From assembly GCA_016124945.1 (NCBI GenBank), contig WGMT01000007.1:20159-84158 (forward strand): DNA of 64,000 nt, read 5' to 3'. The translations under genes were made by a program, and so were the position numbers. This DNA is from a bacterium. GTDB taxonomy: Bacteria > Chloroflexota > Anaerolineae > Caldilineales > Caldilineaceae. Below, piece by piece: positions 23,487-33,220 of this stretch (position 1 is the stretch's first letter; each line of letters opens with the position of its first letter). A model generated the notes under the pieces. It saw only the letters and a list, made by a program, of their open reading frames with translations. It made no database searches and was not told the DNA's origin.

Positions 23487-25685
23487 CTACTGCGTAAACA
23501 CTTGTGCCAGGGTACGGGACAATAGATCGGCATCCACTGGCTTGAGCAGCCAGCCCGCCAATCCTTGCTCGGTGAGGTTGGGTAGTTCCGCGTCCAGTGG
23601 GTGACCGCTGAGGATCAGCACAGGCGTTGTGATGTTGCGGGCGCGCAGGATTGTCAGGAGTTCCTCACCGCCCATGCCAGGCATTACCAGATCGCTTAGG
23701 ACAAGATCAACAGCGACTTCGCTCTCTTCCAGGATCTTCATGGCTTCAATGCCGTTGGCGGCGGTTACGGGTGTATAGCCAAGCAGTTCAATCATGTCGC
23801 GCAGGGCGTGCAGCAGATCCAGGTTATCCTCAACAATAAGGACGGTATAACCACCCCGCACCCAGAATTTGTGTTGCCGTCCCAGGCTAGCCACACCTTT
23901 CAGTGGGGCGGCGGGCAGAAAGATCGTGAACGTTGTCCCCTGCCCCTCTCTGGAATGCACCTCGATCTCGCCCCCATGTTGTTTAACAATGCCATGCACC
24001 TGCGGGAGCCCCAACCCAGATCCCTGGCCTGGGGATTTGGTGGTGAAGAATGGCTCGAAAATGTGCGGCAGGTGCTCCGGCAGAATACCGGAACCGCTGT
24101 CGGCCACAGTAAGGCAGAGCCAAGATCCAGGTGACAGATGCGGGCGGGGCGCCTTGGTATGAGAAGAGAGGACAATGCGCAAGCTGCCGCCTTTGGGCAT
24201 TGCGTCTCGCGCATTTACAGCCAGGTTCATCACCATTTGCTGCATACGGGTCAGATCCACCAGCGCCCCATACTCACCGGGGTCGTAGTTCAAGCTAACC
24301 AACACATTTTCAGGCAGTGTGCGCTTGAGCAGATCAACCTGCTCGGTGAGAATGGGCGCCAGATCGAGTGGACGTCGCTCCAGAACAGCTTGCCGGCTGA
24401 AGTCGAGGATCTGCTGGATCAGACGCGCCGCATGGGACACTTGCGCCTGAATCACGTTGAGACGTCCTTGGTCTCGTTCCTCAAGCGAGGCAGATCTCTG
24501 CAACAAGGGGATTTGTAAGGCAATCACAGCCAGGATGTTGTTAAAGTCGTGGGCAATGCCTGCCGCAAGTTGCCCCACAGCAGCCAGCCGCTCCTGATGG
24601 ACAAGCCGTTTGTTGAGATCCTGAGCAAGGTTTTCGGCCTGAATCTGCTCCGTCACATCCACGAAGGTGACTACAACCTGAATGATGTTTCCACTTGCAT
24701 TGAATTCAGGAAAGGCATTCACCATCACCCACACCACATCTTGTGTAGACGGGCGTTTAATTCCTAAGACAAAGTTTTCAGTTGGCGTCTTATTGGTCAG
24801 TACTTGCATCACCGGATATTCATCCAATAACATCCGGCTCCCATCTCGGCATAAGAAGTACCAGTTTGGATCCTCGGCAGACCTGCCCAGCGCCTCCTCA
24901 TTGCTGAGCCCGAGCAAGCAGTGTGCACGTTCATTGGCCAGGAGGACCTGGGTATCCGGCCCATGTACCACAAGCCCCGCATGAAGGTTCTGGATCAACT
25001 GCCGATATCGTTCCTCACTGACACGCAAAGCCGCCTCGGCTTGCTTACGCTCGGTGATGTCCTCAGTGTAGAGGACAATACCACCGATGGCGCCGTCGGC
25101 CTCGTACCACGGGCGACACTCCCAGCGGATCCACTCTTCGCTGCCGTCTTCGCGTACATGACGGTCTTCTTCGGCGCGCAACACTTCACCGGCCAACGCC
25201 CGCCGATGGGCATCGCGCCACTTGGCAGGCACGCCAGGGAAAACATCATAGTGACAGCGCCCGATGACTTCCTGTCCTCTGGCCTTCTCATCGACGTGTG
25301 CTTGCTGCCCCACATAGATATAACGCATCTCTCGATCGTAGACGGCAATCGAACTCTGATTGTGGGCAATAATGTAGTTGAGCAAGGCTTGAGAATTGCG
25401 CAGCGCGGTCTCTGTCTGGATGTACTCGCTGATGTAGTGATCTTCGTAGCGGGTGCGGACCTCGATCAGAGATTCGTGGCTCTTCCGCAACGCCTCGTCC
25501 TGTTCGGCCAGCTTCTCACGACAGTCATACAGTTCTATGAAGATCTGGCGAATTTCGGCGGGTGAAAGGTTCGCCAGGAGTTGATCATCCAGATCGGAAA
25601 CCGACCAATCAAGATTGAGCAGGTCGATACGGCTTGGCTGAGTGGTTGTATGTGGTGGTGAGTCTGCCTGGCAATTTGCGACCAT
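23487..25685 (-). CDS. hybrid PAS histidine kinase with C-terminal receiver
   Basis: A 732-residue soluble sensor. GGAAAGAG precedes the ATG at 25685. Order: a coiled N-terminal region with LSPAEIRQIFIELYDCREKL (residues 40-60), a PAS domain about 95-215, a second PAS about 220-345, a HisKA domain with phospho-acceptor His379 in AGIAHDFNNILA, an HATPase domain with NLAVNARDAM and ADSGSGI and FTTKSPGQGSGLGL, and a receiver with phospho-acceptor Asp665 in VLSDLVMPG. There are no membrane segments, so it senses a cytoplasmic cue through the PAS domains. No separate DNA-binding response regulator is adjacent; the regulator at 19838-23362 lies downstream on the same strand, and functional coupling is possible but unproven. 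Confidence 0.93.
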   Translation of the reverse strand: MVANCQADSPPHTTTQPSRIDLLNLDWSVSDLDDQLLANLSPAEIRQIFIELYDCREKLAEQDEALRKSHESLIEVRTRYEDHYISEYIQTETALRNSQALLNYIIAHNQSSIAVYDREMRYIYVGQQAHVDEKARGQEVIGRCHYDVFPGVPAKWRDAHRRALAGEVLRAEEDRHVREDGSEEWIRWECRPWYEADGAIGGIVLYTEDITERKQAEAALRVSEERYRQLIQNLHAGLVVHGPDTQVLLANERAHCLLGLSNEEALGRSAEDPNWYFLCRDGSRMLLDEYPVMQVLTNKTPTENFVLGIKRPSTQDVVWVMVNAFPEFNASGNIIQVVVTFVDVTEQIQAENLAQDLNKRLVHQERLAAVGQLAAGIAHDFNNILAVIALQIPLLQRSASLEERDQGRLNVIQAQVSHAARLIQQILDFSRQAVLERRPLDLAPILTEQVDLLKRTLPENVLVSLNYDPGEYGALVDLTRMQQMVMNLAVNARDAMPKGGSLRIVLSSHTKAPRPHLSPGSWLCLTVADSGSGILPEHLPHIFEPFFTTKSPGQGSGLGLPQVHGIVKQHGGEIEVHSREGQGTTFTIFLPAAPLKGVASLGRQHKFWVRGGYTVLIVEDNLDLLHALRDMIELLGYTPVTAANGIEAMKILEESEVAVDLVLSDLVMPGMGGEELLTILRARNITTPVLILSGHPLDAELPNLTEQGLAGWLLKPVDADLLSRTLAQVFTQ

Positions 25686-25849
25686 AGTCTCTTTCCAAAC
25701 ATAGTATGGGTCAGATACTTATGGAAATATCCCGAAAACCTTATCAAACCCTACTTTACATATTGTTCGGCCTAAAAAATATCGATTATTTGACCGTATT
25801 TCTTTGATAGCTGTTTTAAATGCAATGTAACTGAAGCAGCCACCGACAA

Positions 25850-25906
25850 AAGAGGGGTGAGGCACAACCGACGCCTGTGTGGCGTCGGTTGTACCTCACC
25901 CCTCTT
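25850..25906 (-). terminator. 26-bp stem hairpin after purA
   Basis: AAGAGGGGTGAGG and ACAACCGACGCC (25850-25875) pair with their inverted copies at 25881-25906, with a single mismatched position and a 5-base loop. It lies downstream of purA and is the likely transcription end of that unit. Confidence 0.75.
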
Positions 25907-25943
25907 GTATCCTCACAAGATTCCTGCATTATTCACAAGAACA

Positions 25944-25997
25944 TCTGCGTAGACGGATAAATTTGCGTTGACGGATGAATTTGCGTTGACAGACGAA
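25944..25997. repeat. three 18-bp degenerate tandem repeats
   Basis: Units at 25944-25961, 25962-25979 and 25980-25997 follow the consensus TTTGCGTTGACGGATGAA with a few changes each. The 18-bp period could be read through in frame, but no gene covers it. Confidence 0.85.
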
Positions 25998-26035
25998 GTT
26001 GTGAAGCAAGCAGGCAGGTTCTTTAGCAGTGCAGC

Positions 26036-27307
26036 CTAGACCTCGAACATCTGATCCCGCTCGGCGCCGACGGAGACGTAGGCAATGGGAATGCCGGCCA
26101 GTTCACTGATCCGTTCGATGTAGCGTTGCGCCGCGGCCGGCAGATCAGCCCAAGCGCGGCAACCTTCGGTGGAGCACTGCCAGCCCGGCCATTCTTCGTA
26201 GATCGGCTTCACCTGGTTGAGGACGGCCGTGTCGGGCATCGTATCGTAGACAACTTCACCGCTGGGCAGTTGGTAACCGGTGCAGATTTTGATCGTTTCA
26301 AAGTGATCGAGAATATCCAGCTTGGTGATGGCGAGGCCCGTCATGCCGTTGAGCCAGGCGGCATAGGCAATGGCGACGCCGTCGAACCAGCCACAACGTC
26401 GCGGACGGCCCGTGGTCGCGCCAAATTCTTGCCCCACGCTTCGCAACTTCTCTCCGTCGGCGTCGAGCAGTTCCACAGGGAAGGGGCCGTCGCCTACCGC
26501 CGAACTGTACGCCTTGACCACACCTACCACCTTGTCGATGGTGCGCGCCGGCAGCCCCGCGCCCGACGCCGCAAACGACGCCGTGGGGTTGCTGCTGGTG
26601 ACGTAGGGGTAGATGCCCCAATCGAGATCGCGCATCACACCCAATTGCCCTTCGAGCAGGATGTCTTTGCCGGTTTCAATGGCTTTGCGTGTCATGGGGA
26701 CGGTGTCAATGATGCGATGGGCGAGTTTGTCGCGGTAGTCCATGCAGAGTGCGTAGAGTTCCTGGCCGTCCACCTTTTCGCCGCCCAAGATCTCAATCTT
26801 GCGGTTGATGGTTTCCAGGGCGCCGTCGAGGCGGCTTTCCAACCAATCGGGCTGGAGCAGATCACCGATGCGCAGGCCGGAGCGTGTAGCTTTGTCGGCG
26901 TAGGCCGGGCCGATCCCCCGTTTGGTTGTGCCGATGGTGTCGCTGCCACGCGCCGATTCCTCGAGGACGTCCAATGTACGGTGGTAGGGCATGAGCATCT
27001 GGGCACGGTGACTGATCCACAGATTGTCCAGCGACACGCCGGCGGCTTCGAGGCCGGTCATTTCAGCCAGCAGCGACTGCGGATTGACCACACAACCGGT
27101 GCCGATAATGTTCTGCGTCTGCGGGTTGAAAATACCGCTGGGGATGAGATGGAGCGCATGCTTGCCATACTCGTTGATGACGGTATGCCCGGCGTTGTCT
27201 CCTCCCTGAAAGCGGATTACCATGTCGGCCTGTTGGGCCAGATAATCGATAATGCGTCCTTTGCCTTCGTCGCCCCACTGGGCGCCCACAATCGCAGTGA
27301 CGGTCAT
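26036..27307 (-). CDS. purA: adenylosuccinate synthetase
   Basis: A 423-residue enzyme, normal for PurA, which makes adenylosuccinate from IMP, aspartate and GTP, the first step from IMP to AMP. The GTP loop [12 protein letters not shown] opens the protein, followed by [52 protein letters not shown] and [13 protein letters not shown] start it at the ATG at 27307 because upstream residues would be encoded by an intergenic word-array hairpin (27346-27410). It is the last gene of a long minus-strand run of histidine and purine genes and lies immediately downstream of guaB, the competing branch enzyme. Confidence 0.97.
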   Translation of the reverse strand: MTVTAIVGAQWGDEGKGRIIDYLAQQADMVIRFQGGDNAGHTVINEYGKHALHLIPSGIFNPQTQNIIGTGCVVNPQSLLAEMTGLEAAGVSLDNLWISHRAQMLMPYHRTLDVLEESARGSDTIGTTKRGIGPAYADKATRSGLRIGDLLQPDWLESRLDGALETINRKIEILGGEKVDGQELYALCMDYRDKLAHRIIDTVPMTRKAIETGKDILLEGQLGVMRDLDWGIYPYVTSSNPTASFAASGAGLPARTIDKVVGVVKAYSSAVGDGPFPVELLDADGEKLRSVGQEFGATTGRPRRCGWFDGVAIAYAAWLNGMTGLAITKLDILDHFETIKICTGYQLPSGEVVYDTMPDTAVLNQVKPIYEEWPGWQCSTEGCRAWADLPAAAQRYIERISELAGIPIAYVSVGAERDQMFEV

Positions 27308-27345
27308 AAAGGATATTCTTTCTAGTGAAGAAGGCGGTGAAAACA

Positions 27346-27425
27346 GATGAATAAAGAATAATGAATAAAGAATAAAGAATGGGTAGACATCACCCATTCT
27401 TTATTCATCATTCACTTCTATTCCA
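27346..27425. repeat. GAATAAA word array and hairpin between guaB and purA
   Basis: Tandem GAATAAA-type 7-mers lie at 27349-27380, and AATAAAGAATGGGT (27371-27384) pairs with ACCCATTCTTTATT (27392-27405). guaB stops at 27426 next to it. The same words recur at 37030-37087 and 46861-46952. Confidence 0.8.
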
Positions 27426-29000
27426 TCATTTGGTCGAACGAATCTGATAGTTCGGCGCTTCTTTGGTGATAATTACACTGTGCGGGTGGCTTTCTTGATA
27501 ACCGGCAGGGCTGATACGCACGAAGCGCGCCTTTTCCCATAGATCGGGGATGTTGCGAGCGCCGACATATCCCATCCCCGAACGCAGACCACCCATAAGT
27601 TGGAAAACGAAGTCCTTGAGGAAACCTTTGTAGGGGACCTGCCCTTCGATGCCCTCAGGGACGGTCTTGCCGCCCACATCGGGGGATGCGCCGTTACGTT
27701 GGCCGGTTTGGTAGCGGTCGTTGGCGCGGCCCTTCATGGCGCCGAGGCTGCCCATGCCGCGATACTCTTTGAACGAACGTCCTTCGCGGATGACGATCTC
27801 ACCCGGCGATTCGTGCAAGCCGGCGAGCAGACTGCCCAGCATCACCGCCGACGCGCCCGCGGCAATCGCCTTGGTAATGTCGCCGCTGTAGCGGATACCA
27901 CCATCCGCAATGATGGGCACGCCCAGGTGTTGCGCTGCTTCGGCACACTCAGCCACGGCGGTCAATTGCGGCATGCCTGCACCGGAGACGATGCGTGTGG
28001 TGCAGATAGAACCGGCGCCCACACCCACCTTGATCACGTTGGCGCCTGCATCCACCAACGCCTGTACACCTTCCGGCGTGACAACATTGCCGGCAAGGAT
28101 AGGCAATTCGGGGTAGAGCCGACGTACGGCGCGTACCGTTTCGACCACACCCTGACTGTGCCCGTGGGCGGTGTCAATGGCGACGGCGTCCACGCCCGCG
28201 TTGACCAATGCTTCGGCGCGTTGCAGGCCATTTTCTCCGACACCAATCGCACCGGCAACGAGGAGACGCCCACGCCCATCTTTGGCGGCGTTGGGGTAGT
28301 CCTGACGTTTGAGGATGTCTTTGTAGGTGATCAGGCCCTTCAAGTAACCGGCGTCGTCGACCAGGGGTAGCTTTTCAATGCGGTAACGGTGCAGAATCTC
28401 TTTGGCTTCTTCGAGGGTGGTGCCCAATTTGGCGGTGATCAGCTCTTCGGAGACCATGTAATCGGCAATAGGACGTGCATAGTCTGTGGCAAAGCGCACA
28501 TCGCGATTGGTGAGGATACCGATGAGTTTGCCGTTGTCGTCGGTGATGGGCACACCACTGATACGGTAGCGGCTCATCACACTTTCCGCTTCTTCCAGTG
28601 TATTGTCGGGGCGTAGGACGATGGGATCGACGATCATGCCACTTTCGCTGCGCTTGACCTTGTCCACCTCTTCGGCCTGGGCAGCGAGGTCTAGGTTGCG
28701 GTGGATAATGCCCAATCCGCCCTGGCGGGCCAGCGCAATCGCCAATTCTCCTTCGGTAACGGTGTCCATGGCAGCGCTGAGTATAGGCACATTTAGCCGC
28801 AATTTGGGGTGGAGCGCCAGGCTCAATTCCACATCAGCCGGCAGGACTTCGGCGAAGCCTGGCACAAGCAACACATCGTCGAAGGTCATTGCCTCTGCAG
28901 CAAAGATCACATCGGATCGGGCAAAAGTACGGGTGCGGCGCTGGATGTGCCCATTGGCCGCCGACGCTTCCTTGGACAATTCTCGGGATTCAATCGTCAT
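27426..29000 (-). CDS. guaB: IMP dehydrogenase
   Basis: A 524-residue enzyme that oxidises IMP to XMP, the committed step to GMP. The ATG at 29000 has GGAGG 7 bases upstream; a TTG further upstream is less likely. Residues 30-45 carry [12 protein letters not shown]. Two CBS domains (about residues 120-245; for example [20 protein letters not shown]) interrupt the TIM barrel, and the catalytic loop [11 protein letters not shown] contains the active Cys. The flap and [10 protein letters not shown] site are present. The gene lies between hisE and purA in the histidine/purine block, where the same IMP pool feeds both guaB and purA. Confidence 0.97.
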   Translation of the reverse strand: MTIESRELSKEASAANGHIQRRTRTFARSDVIFAAEAMTFDDVLLVPGFAEVLPADVELSLALHPKLRLNVPILSAAMDTVTEGELAIALARQGGLGIIHRNLDLAAQAEEVDKVKRSESGMIVDPIVLRPDNTLEEAESVMSRYRISGVPITDDNGKLIGILTNRDVRFATDYARPIADYMVSEELITAKLGTTLEEAKEILHRYRIEKLPLVDDAGYLKGLITYKDILKRQDYPNAAKDGRGRLLVAGAIGVGENGLQRAEALVNAGVDAVAIDTAHGHSQGVVETVRAVRRLYPELPILAGNVVTPEGVQALVDAGANVIKVGVGAGSICTTRIVSGAGMPQLTAVAECAEAAQHLGVPIIADGGIRYSGDITKAIAAGASAVMLGSLLAGLHESPGEIVIREGRSFKEYRGMGSLGAMKGRANDRYQTGQRNGASPDVGGKTVPEGIEGQVPYKGFLKDFVFQLMGGLRSGMGYVGARNIPDLWEKARFVRISPAGYQESHPHSVIITKEAPNYQIRSTK

Positions 29001-29076
29001 TTTCGCCTCCACTGGCAAGGTTTTGGGGGATCACATTGCAGTTCATTTTACCATCGGAAGAGGGGAAGCGAAGAAA

Positions 29077-29157
29077 AGCAGATAGCAGATAGCAGGTAGG
29101 GGTGTGCCCAACGTTGGCGGCTCCCCCCTACCTGCTACCTGCTACCTGCTATCTGCT
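29077..29157. repeat. AGCAGAT / GCTACCT heptamer hairpin between hisE and guaB
   Basis: Left arm words AGCAGAT, AGCAGAT, AGCAGGT (29077-29102) face right arm words CTGCTAC, CTGCTAC, CTGCTAT (29125-29157). The stop codon of hisE (TAG, 29156-29158 read on the minus strand) is the first TAG of the array. Confidence 0.85.
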
Positions 29158-29440
29158 ACTTAAATCTCCGCGCCAGTTCGGCTTCGAGGTCGGCGAAGGT
29201 GAGGTCACGCGCAGAGAGGAGGACGAGGCTGTGGTAGAACATGTCGGCCATTTCGTAGAGGACGCGATCGTCTCCTTCGTTGCCCAGCGCGGCGACAACA
29301 ACTTCGACGGCTTCCTCGCCGATCTTCTGGCAGATTTTGCCTTCCCCCGCGGTGAACAGCTTGGCTGTATACGATTCCGACGTGGGATTGGCTTTGCGCT
29401 CTTCAATGGTGGAGAACAGAGTTTCGAGAGTAGAAGACAT
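29156..29440 (-). CDS. hisE: phosphoribosyl-ATP diphosphatase
   Basis: A 94-residue HisE of the MazG-like all-alpha fold that hydrolyses phosphoribosyl-ATP to phosphoribosyl-AMP, step 2 of histidine synthesis. Motifs: SYTAKLFTAGEGKICQKIGEEAVEVVVAA, with the Glu-rich metal site, and RVLYEMADMFYHSLVLL. The ATG at 29440 is chosen because upstream codons come from a word array. It lies downstream of hisI, the next step, as separate genes rather than the fused HisIE of many bacteria. Its stop codon lies in the heptamer array at 29077-29157. Confidence 0.95.
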   Translation of the reverse strand: MSSTLETLFSTIEERKANPTSESYTAKLFTAGEGKICQKIGEEAVEVVVAALGNEGDDRVLYEMADMFYHSLVLLSARDLTFADLEAELARRFK

Positions 29441-29448
29441 GAGGACTC

Positions 29449-29571
29449 GACTAGGATTGGTGACTGGGTGATTTGGTGACTGGGTGACTGGATCGGCGGT
29501 GATGAAGCGATATTGGCGACAAGAGGGTTTGACCAAGTAACCCAGTTACCCGGTCACCCAATCCTCATCGA
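29449..29571. repeat. GGTGACTG octamer array and hairpin between hisI and hisE
   Basis: AGGATTGGTGACTGGGTGAT (from 29452) with further GGTGACTG words faces CAAGTAACCCAGTTACCCGG and CACCCAATCCT at 29535-29563. The period here is 8. The right arm is translated: it encodes the last residues DWVTG and the stop codon (29546-29548) of hisI. Confidence 0.8.
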
Positions 29572-29893
29572 CCGCTCGGAAAAAGCAACTAATTGCCCCC
29601 GTGTGGCACGCCGGCCCGGCAGGGTTGACCAATATGAGGAGTGTATCACCGTCGCAATCGACCCGCAATTCGGTGACGGTTTGTGTGTTGCCGCTGGTAT
29701 CGCCTTTGTGCCAGAATGCCTGACGGCTGCGGCTCCAGAAGACGGTCTCGCCGATGGCAAAGGTGCGGCGCAGACTCTCGGCGTTCATATACGCCATCAT
29801 CAACACCTGCTGCGTCGATGCGTCCTGTACAATGGCGGGGATCAGGCCGGCGTCATCAAAGTGGACAGTAGCGATCAATTCATCGTAGGTCAC
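29546..29893 (-). CDS. hisI: phosphoribosyl-AMP cyclohydrolase
   Basis: A 115-residue HisI that opens the adenine ring of phosphoribosyl-AMP, step 3 of histidine synthesis. Motifs [30 protein letters not shown] and [22 protein letters not shown] carry the conserved Cys and Asp zinc/magnesium ligands. The start is a GTG at 29893 that overlaps the hisF stop by 4 bases (GTGA), with AGGAG upstream, so the two are translationally coupled. The C-terminal residues DWVTG and the stop come from an octamer word array, probably an extension of the original end. Confidence 0.95.
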   Translation of the reverse strand: MTYDELIATVHFDDAGLIPAIVQDASTQQVLMMAYMNAESLRRTFAIGETVFWSRSRQAFWHKGDTSGNTQTVTELRVDCDGDTLLILVNPAGPACHTGAISCFFRAVDEDWVTG

Positions 29894-30687
29894 AGAACAA
29901 TCTCCTGTGGGATGCGCACCGGTACACCGGCTTCGAGCAGGCTTTCTTTGACTTGCATGATACTAAGTTTCTTGAAGTGGAAAAGACTGGCGGCCAATGC
30001 CGCAGCGGCGCCACCTTCGGTGAGCGCGGCGGCGAAATCTTCGGGGCGACCGGCCCCACCGCTGGCAATCACAGGAATCGAGAGGGCGTCGCTAATGGCG
30101 CGAGTCAGTTCGACGTCGTAACCTTCTTGCGTGCCGTCACCGTCCATAGACGTGAGCAGGATCTCGCCTGCACCAAGCGCTTCCACCTTCTTCGCCCATG
30201 CCACAGCATCAAGTTCGGTGTTGATGCGCCCACCACTCACGTAGACATCCCAGCCCTGGCCGCGGGCAGCGAGATCGTCACCTTGACGGCGGCGGGCGTC
30301 GATGGCAACGACGATACATTGGCTGCCGAAGCGTTTGGCCCCTTCGCTCACGATTTCGGGATTGCGCACAGCGGCACTATTGACGCTCACCTTGTCCGCG
30401 CCGGCGAGGAGAATGGCGCGCATGTCGTCTACGTTGCGGATGCCCCCTCCCACGGTGAAGGGGATGAACACGGCGTCGGCGACGCGACGCACCATCTCCA
30501 CAACAATGTCGCGTGATTCATGGGTGGCCGTAATGTCGAGGAAGACCAGTTCGTCGGCCCCCTCCTGGTCATAGACCCGCGCCTGTTCCACAGGATCGCC
30601 GGCGTCGACGAGATCCACAAAATTCACCCCCTTGACCACTCGACCGTCTTTGACATCGAGGCAGGGGATTACACGTTTGGCTAACAT
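29890..30687 (-). CDS. hisF: imidazole glycerol phosphate synthase cyclase subunit
   Basis: A 265-residue TIM-barrel protein. The catalytic Asp residues are in [12 protein letters not shown] and in [39 protein letters not shown] and [12 protein letters not shown] are the phosphate-binding loops. With HisH it converts PRFAR and ammonia to imidazole glycerol phosphate and AICAR. AAGGA lies 9 bases before the ATG. Its partner hisH is about 3.2 kb upstream on the same strand, separated by hisA and two unrelated hydrolase genes. The gene overlaps hisI downstream. Confidence 0.97.
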   Translation of the reverse strand: MLAKRVIPCLDVKDGRVVKGVNFVDLVDAGDPVEQARVYDQEGADELVFLDITATHESRDIVVEMVRRVADAVFIPFTVGGGIRNVDDMRAILLAGADKVSVNSAAVRNPEIVSEGAKRFGSQCIVVAIDARRRQGDDLAARGQGWDVYVSGGRINTELDAVAWAKKVEALGAGEILLTSMDGDGTQEGYDVELTRAISDALSIPVIASGGAGRPEDFAAALTEGGAAAALAASLFHFKKLSIMQVKESLLEAGVPVRIPQEIVL

Positions 30688-30705
30688 GGTTGTGTCCTTG
30701 GGGGG

Positions 30706-30915
30706 GAGAGACCACAGACGACGGACGACTGACGACCGACGACGGTTTCGCGTCGAGCATCAGTTCGGTTTATTACACGCACAGGCGTGCACGGCGTCGG
30801 TACTGATTATTCAGCAGATACCAATGCATTGTCTCACGCACTACGAAGGGCCGTCATCCGTCGTCAGTCGTCCGTCGTCAGTCGTCCGTCGTCCGTCGTC
30901 AGTCGTCGGTCGTCA
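30706..30915. repeat. CGTCAGT/CGTCCGT heptamer hairpin between hisA-Nudix and hisF
   Basis: GACGACGGACGACTGACGAC-type words at about 30716-30745 face a longer array of CGTCAGT and CGTCCGT 7-mers at 30858-30915. The stop codon of the hisA-Nudix gene (TGA, plus-strand 30913-30915) is the first TGA of the array. About 110 bases between the arms hold no gene. Confidence 0.85.
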
Positions 30916-32154
30916 TTCTGCAGAAAAATACGCCACCGCTGCTTCCAACGCCGGCATCTGTTCCGGCGAGGTGTCAATAAGCATAAGACGGGCTTCTTCA
31001 ATGGGGGCCCAGTAGAATTCACCGTGGTTGTCGTGGCCAAGTGTAACTTCGCCAGGGCCCACCTGTGCCAAATAATAGATCACTTCGCGCTCAACGTCGT
31101 AATCGCGGATGTGGGCGACGTAGTGAAGCGTGCTAACACAGTCATCGTGGAGCGCGGCGATGGGGAGGCCGGTCTCCAGGCTAAATTCGCGTTTGGCGCA
31201 GCCGAGGACGCTTTCGCCTTCCTCCACGGTGCCACGTGGAAACTGCCATTGCTCACAGAAATTGTTCCACAACAGCAGCACCTCAATGCCGTCTTTGCCC
31301 TGACGATAGGGGACCAAGCCGGCGCTGCGGCGAAACATAGGGCCACCGGCGGCTTCAATGACCTCGGGCAACGCCACTGCGCCGGTGTAAAGTGCTTGGC
31401 CGACGATCACGCCTTCGATGTTGTAGTGTTCGTGCCGCTTTAACTGGCGAATATCGTAGAGATCGGCCACACCACCGTTGACGATTAGCTTTAGGTCGGT
31501 CATATCGCCCAGGTTGGCGGCACCTTCCACATTCACGCCTGCCAGCATACCGTCGCGCTCAATGTCGGTGTAAACAATGCGGCGCACCCCCAGACACTTC
31601 ATGTGATGGGCCAAGTTAATGGGATCGATTTCGCTGACATCTTGCCAACCGTGTATGGCAACTTTACCGTTCCTAGCGTCAATGCCGACCATGATCCGGT
31701 CGGCCCCCCAACGGTTCACAGCGGAGCGTACCGCTTCGGGGTCCTTCACCGCAATCGTGCCCAAGACGACTCTATCTGCGCCCATCTCAAAAGCGAGGGC
31801 AATGTCTTCGAGGGTGCGTAGTCCTCCACCAAACTGGATCGGCACGTCCACAGCCTGGCGAATCGCCTTCAGACAGCGATAGTTAATCGGCATCTGTCCG
31901 GCAGGTAGTTCGGCGTCGGGTGCGTCTAGCCGCTGAATCATGGCGCTTGGACGGCTGTTTACCGCGATGGACGAAGCATGTTTGCTGAAAGCGCCATCGA
32001 GGTTGACCACATGGAGCCACTGAGCACCAAGAGAGACCCAGTGGCGCGCCGTTTGCACAGGATCGTCGCTAAAAACGGTCTCCGTATCGGGGTCGCCCTG
32101 GCGTAGACGAACGCAACGTCCGTTACGCAGATCGATTGCAGGATAAATGATCAT
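30913..32154 (-). CDS. hisA: HisA (ProFAR isomerase) fused to a Nudix hydrolase domain
   Basis: A 413-residue fusion. Residues 1-268 are HisA, a TIM barrel with catalytic Asp8 (PAIDLRNG) and Asp197 (YTDIERDG), and phosphate loops FGGGLRT and VNGGVAD; it isomerises ProFAR to PRFAR. An insert of about 30 residues (57-90) follows VNLDGAF. Residues 274-413 form a Nudix domain close to diadenosine polyphosphate hydrolases (VLLLWNNFCEQWQFPRGTVE). The Nudix box at 308-330 fits G-x5-E-x7-RE-U-x-EE-x-GU except that the first Glu of the EE pair is Leu326. Both parts are in one frame without internal start signal. The Nudix half could police toxic nucleotides in the pathway or be regulatory; this is inference. 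No stop lies between the domains. Confidence 0.93.
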   Translation of the reverse strand: MIIYPAIDLRNGRCVRLRQGDPDTETVFSDDPVQTARHWVSLGAQWLHVVNLDGAFSKHASSIAVNSRPSAMIQRLDAPDAELPAGQMPINYRCLKAIRQAVDVPIQFGGGLRTLEDIALAFEMGADRVVLGTIAVKDPEAVRSAVNRWGADRIMVGIDARNGKVAIHGWQDVSEIDPINLAHHMKCLGVRRIVYTDIERDGMLAGVNVEGAANLGDMTDLKLIVNGGVADLYDIRQLKRHEHYNIEGVIVGQALYTGAVALPEVIEAAGGPMFRRSAGLVPYRQGKDGIEVLLLWNNFCEQWQFPRGTVEEGESVLGCAKREFSLETGLPIAALHDDCVSTLHYVAHIRDYDVEREVIYYLAQVGPGEVTLGHDNHGEFYWAPIEEARLMLIDTSPEQMPALEAAVAYFSAE

Positions 32155-32273
32155 AGGTTGAACTTGCTACTCTCTCTAGGAAAACAGACGGCACTCAGGG
32201 GTCAAAAAAACACACAAACATTTAGTGGAATTGACGAAAAAGCTGAAGATCTGTCAAAACCTATCAGAAGTCG

Positions 32274-33188
32274 CTAAAACTTTACCATAAGCGTATCGTG
32301 TGCAAAGGTAACGTTCCATCCACGTTGAGCTTGCAGTTGATGTGCCAATCGGGTCAGATCTTCGGGGGTGTTTCCTTCAGGCTCTTCGATATGGGTGAAG
32401 ATAAGTTGTTTGGGCTGCAAACGGTCGACCATCGCCAACGTTTGGTGAAACGTTGCCTCAGTGCGCAAGACAGGATGGTCTGCCGGCATCCGGCGTTCGC
32501 CGGTAAAGGGGTTGAACTCGAAGATACCTGTGGGCAGCACGGCCAGGTCCACGCCGATGAGATCGTCGGGGGGCGTCCAGCCCACGAGTTCGTCCATGGC
32601 CACAAGGAGACGGCGTGCAGCGTCTCCTTCACCAAAACCATCCAATTCATCAAAATCCAACTCATCAAAATCCAACTCATCAAAGACGAAGGCATAGACC
32701 GACGGATCAGCCAACTGGCGAGCCGTGATACGCCATCCGCCTAGCTCGATGGGTGCATCCATCACATGGCATTGGGTCAGCCCAACTTGCTCAAAGTAAC
32801 GGAAATTTTCGGCCAAACCGAGCCGCACTTCAAAATCGGCGGCGACTTGCGGCGGGACGTAGATAGGGGTGCAAATGTGATTAGGGGGCAAGTTCCGCCA
32901 ATCCCAGTTACGGGTTTCGTACATACGTCGCCCGGCGGTATGATCGGGGTGCCAATGGCTGTAGAGGCCGGCGGCAATGTGCTGAATGCCGGCGCGGTCC
33001 ACCTGCATGGCGCTCTCTTCGGGGGTATCGATGAGCACATCCGGCCCATGCACGAAGAGGCTAGGACCTGTGCGCTCCCAGGGGATGCCGTGGGTGCGTG
33101 CGCCGCAACAAAGTTCACACCGACAGCCAGGCCGCGGCGTGCGGAACGCGCCTGCGGTGCCCAGAAACTCAAGCGCCAGGTAGGCCAT
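32274..33188 (-). CDS. PhnP-like metallo-beta-lactamase-fold hydrolase
   Basis: A 304-residue protein. Residues 22-28 hold the Cys cluster CRCELCC seen in PhnP-type phosphodiesterases, and SHWHPDH (residues 77-83) is the HxHxDH metal motif; later His residues in FTHIEE complete the site. It probably hydrolyses a cyclic phosphodiester. An acidic repeat (FDELD three times) is encoded by three 15-bp units at 32640-32684 and falls in a loop. The gene lies between hisA and the phosphatase-fold gene in the histidine block, without obvious functional link. The spacing to its upstream neighbour is 32 bases, so co-transcription is likely. Confidence 0.85.
   Translation of the reverse strand: MAYLALEFLGTAGAFRTPRPGCRCELCCGARTHGIPWERTGPSLFVHGPDVLIDTPEESAMQVDRAGIQHIAAGLYSHWHPDHTAGRRMYETRNWDWRNLPPNHICTPIYVPPQVAADFEVRLGLAENFRYFEQVGLTQCHVMDAPIELGGWRITARQLADPSVYAFVFDELDFDELDFDELDGFGEGDAARRLLVAMDELVGWTPPDDLIGVDLAVLPTGIFEFNPFTGERRMPADHPVLRTEATFHQTLAMVDRLQPKQLIFTHIEEPEGNTPEDLTRLAHQLQAQRGWNVTFAHDTLMVKF
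32640..32684. repeat. 15-bp in-frame tandem repeat in the MBL gene
   Basis: ATCCAATTCATCAAA and two copies of ATCCAACTCATCAAA encode the peptide repeat FDELD on the minus strand. The units are identical except for one base in the first, as expected for a slipped-strand repeat. Confidence 0.9.
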
Positions 33189-33220
33189 GCAGTCTCCTCA
33201 TGTGTGGTCGCAAAAATCTC

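Larger units (their letters stand above)
25686..26035. other. 350-bp gap holding a hairpin and an 18-bp tandem repeat, no gene
   Basis: The gap lies between the 5' end of the kinase gene and the 3' end of purA. It is A/T-rich near 25730-25830, where the kinase promoter should lie, then holds the large hairpin at 25850-25906 and the tandem repeat at 25944-25997. No coding frame is convincing. Confidence 0.6.

Noticed and set aside
26126..27325. 399-codon open frame on the plus strand
   Set aside because: It is the antisense shadow of purA, whose motifs are unmistakable on the minus strand.
30858..30915. Possible CRISPR or VNTR gene in the CGTCAGT array
   Set aside because: The period is 7 with no spacers; it is one of the word arrays.
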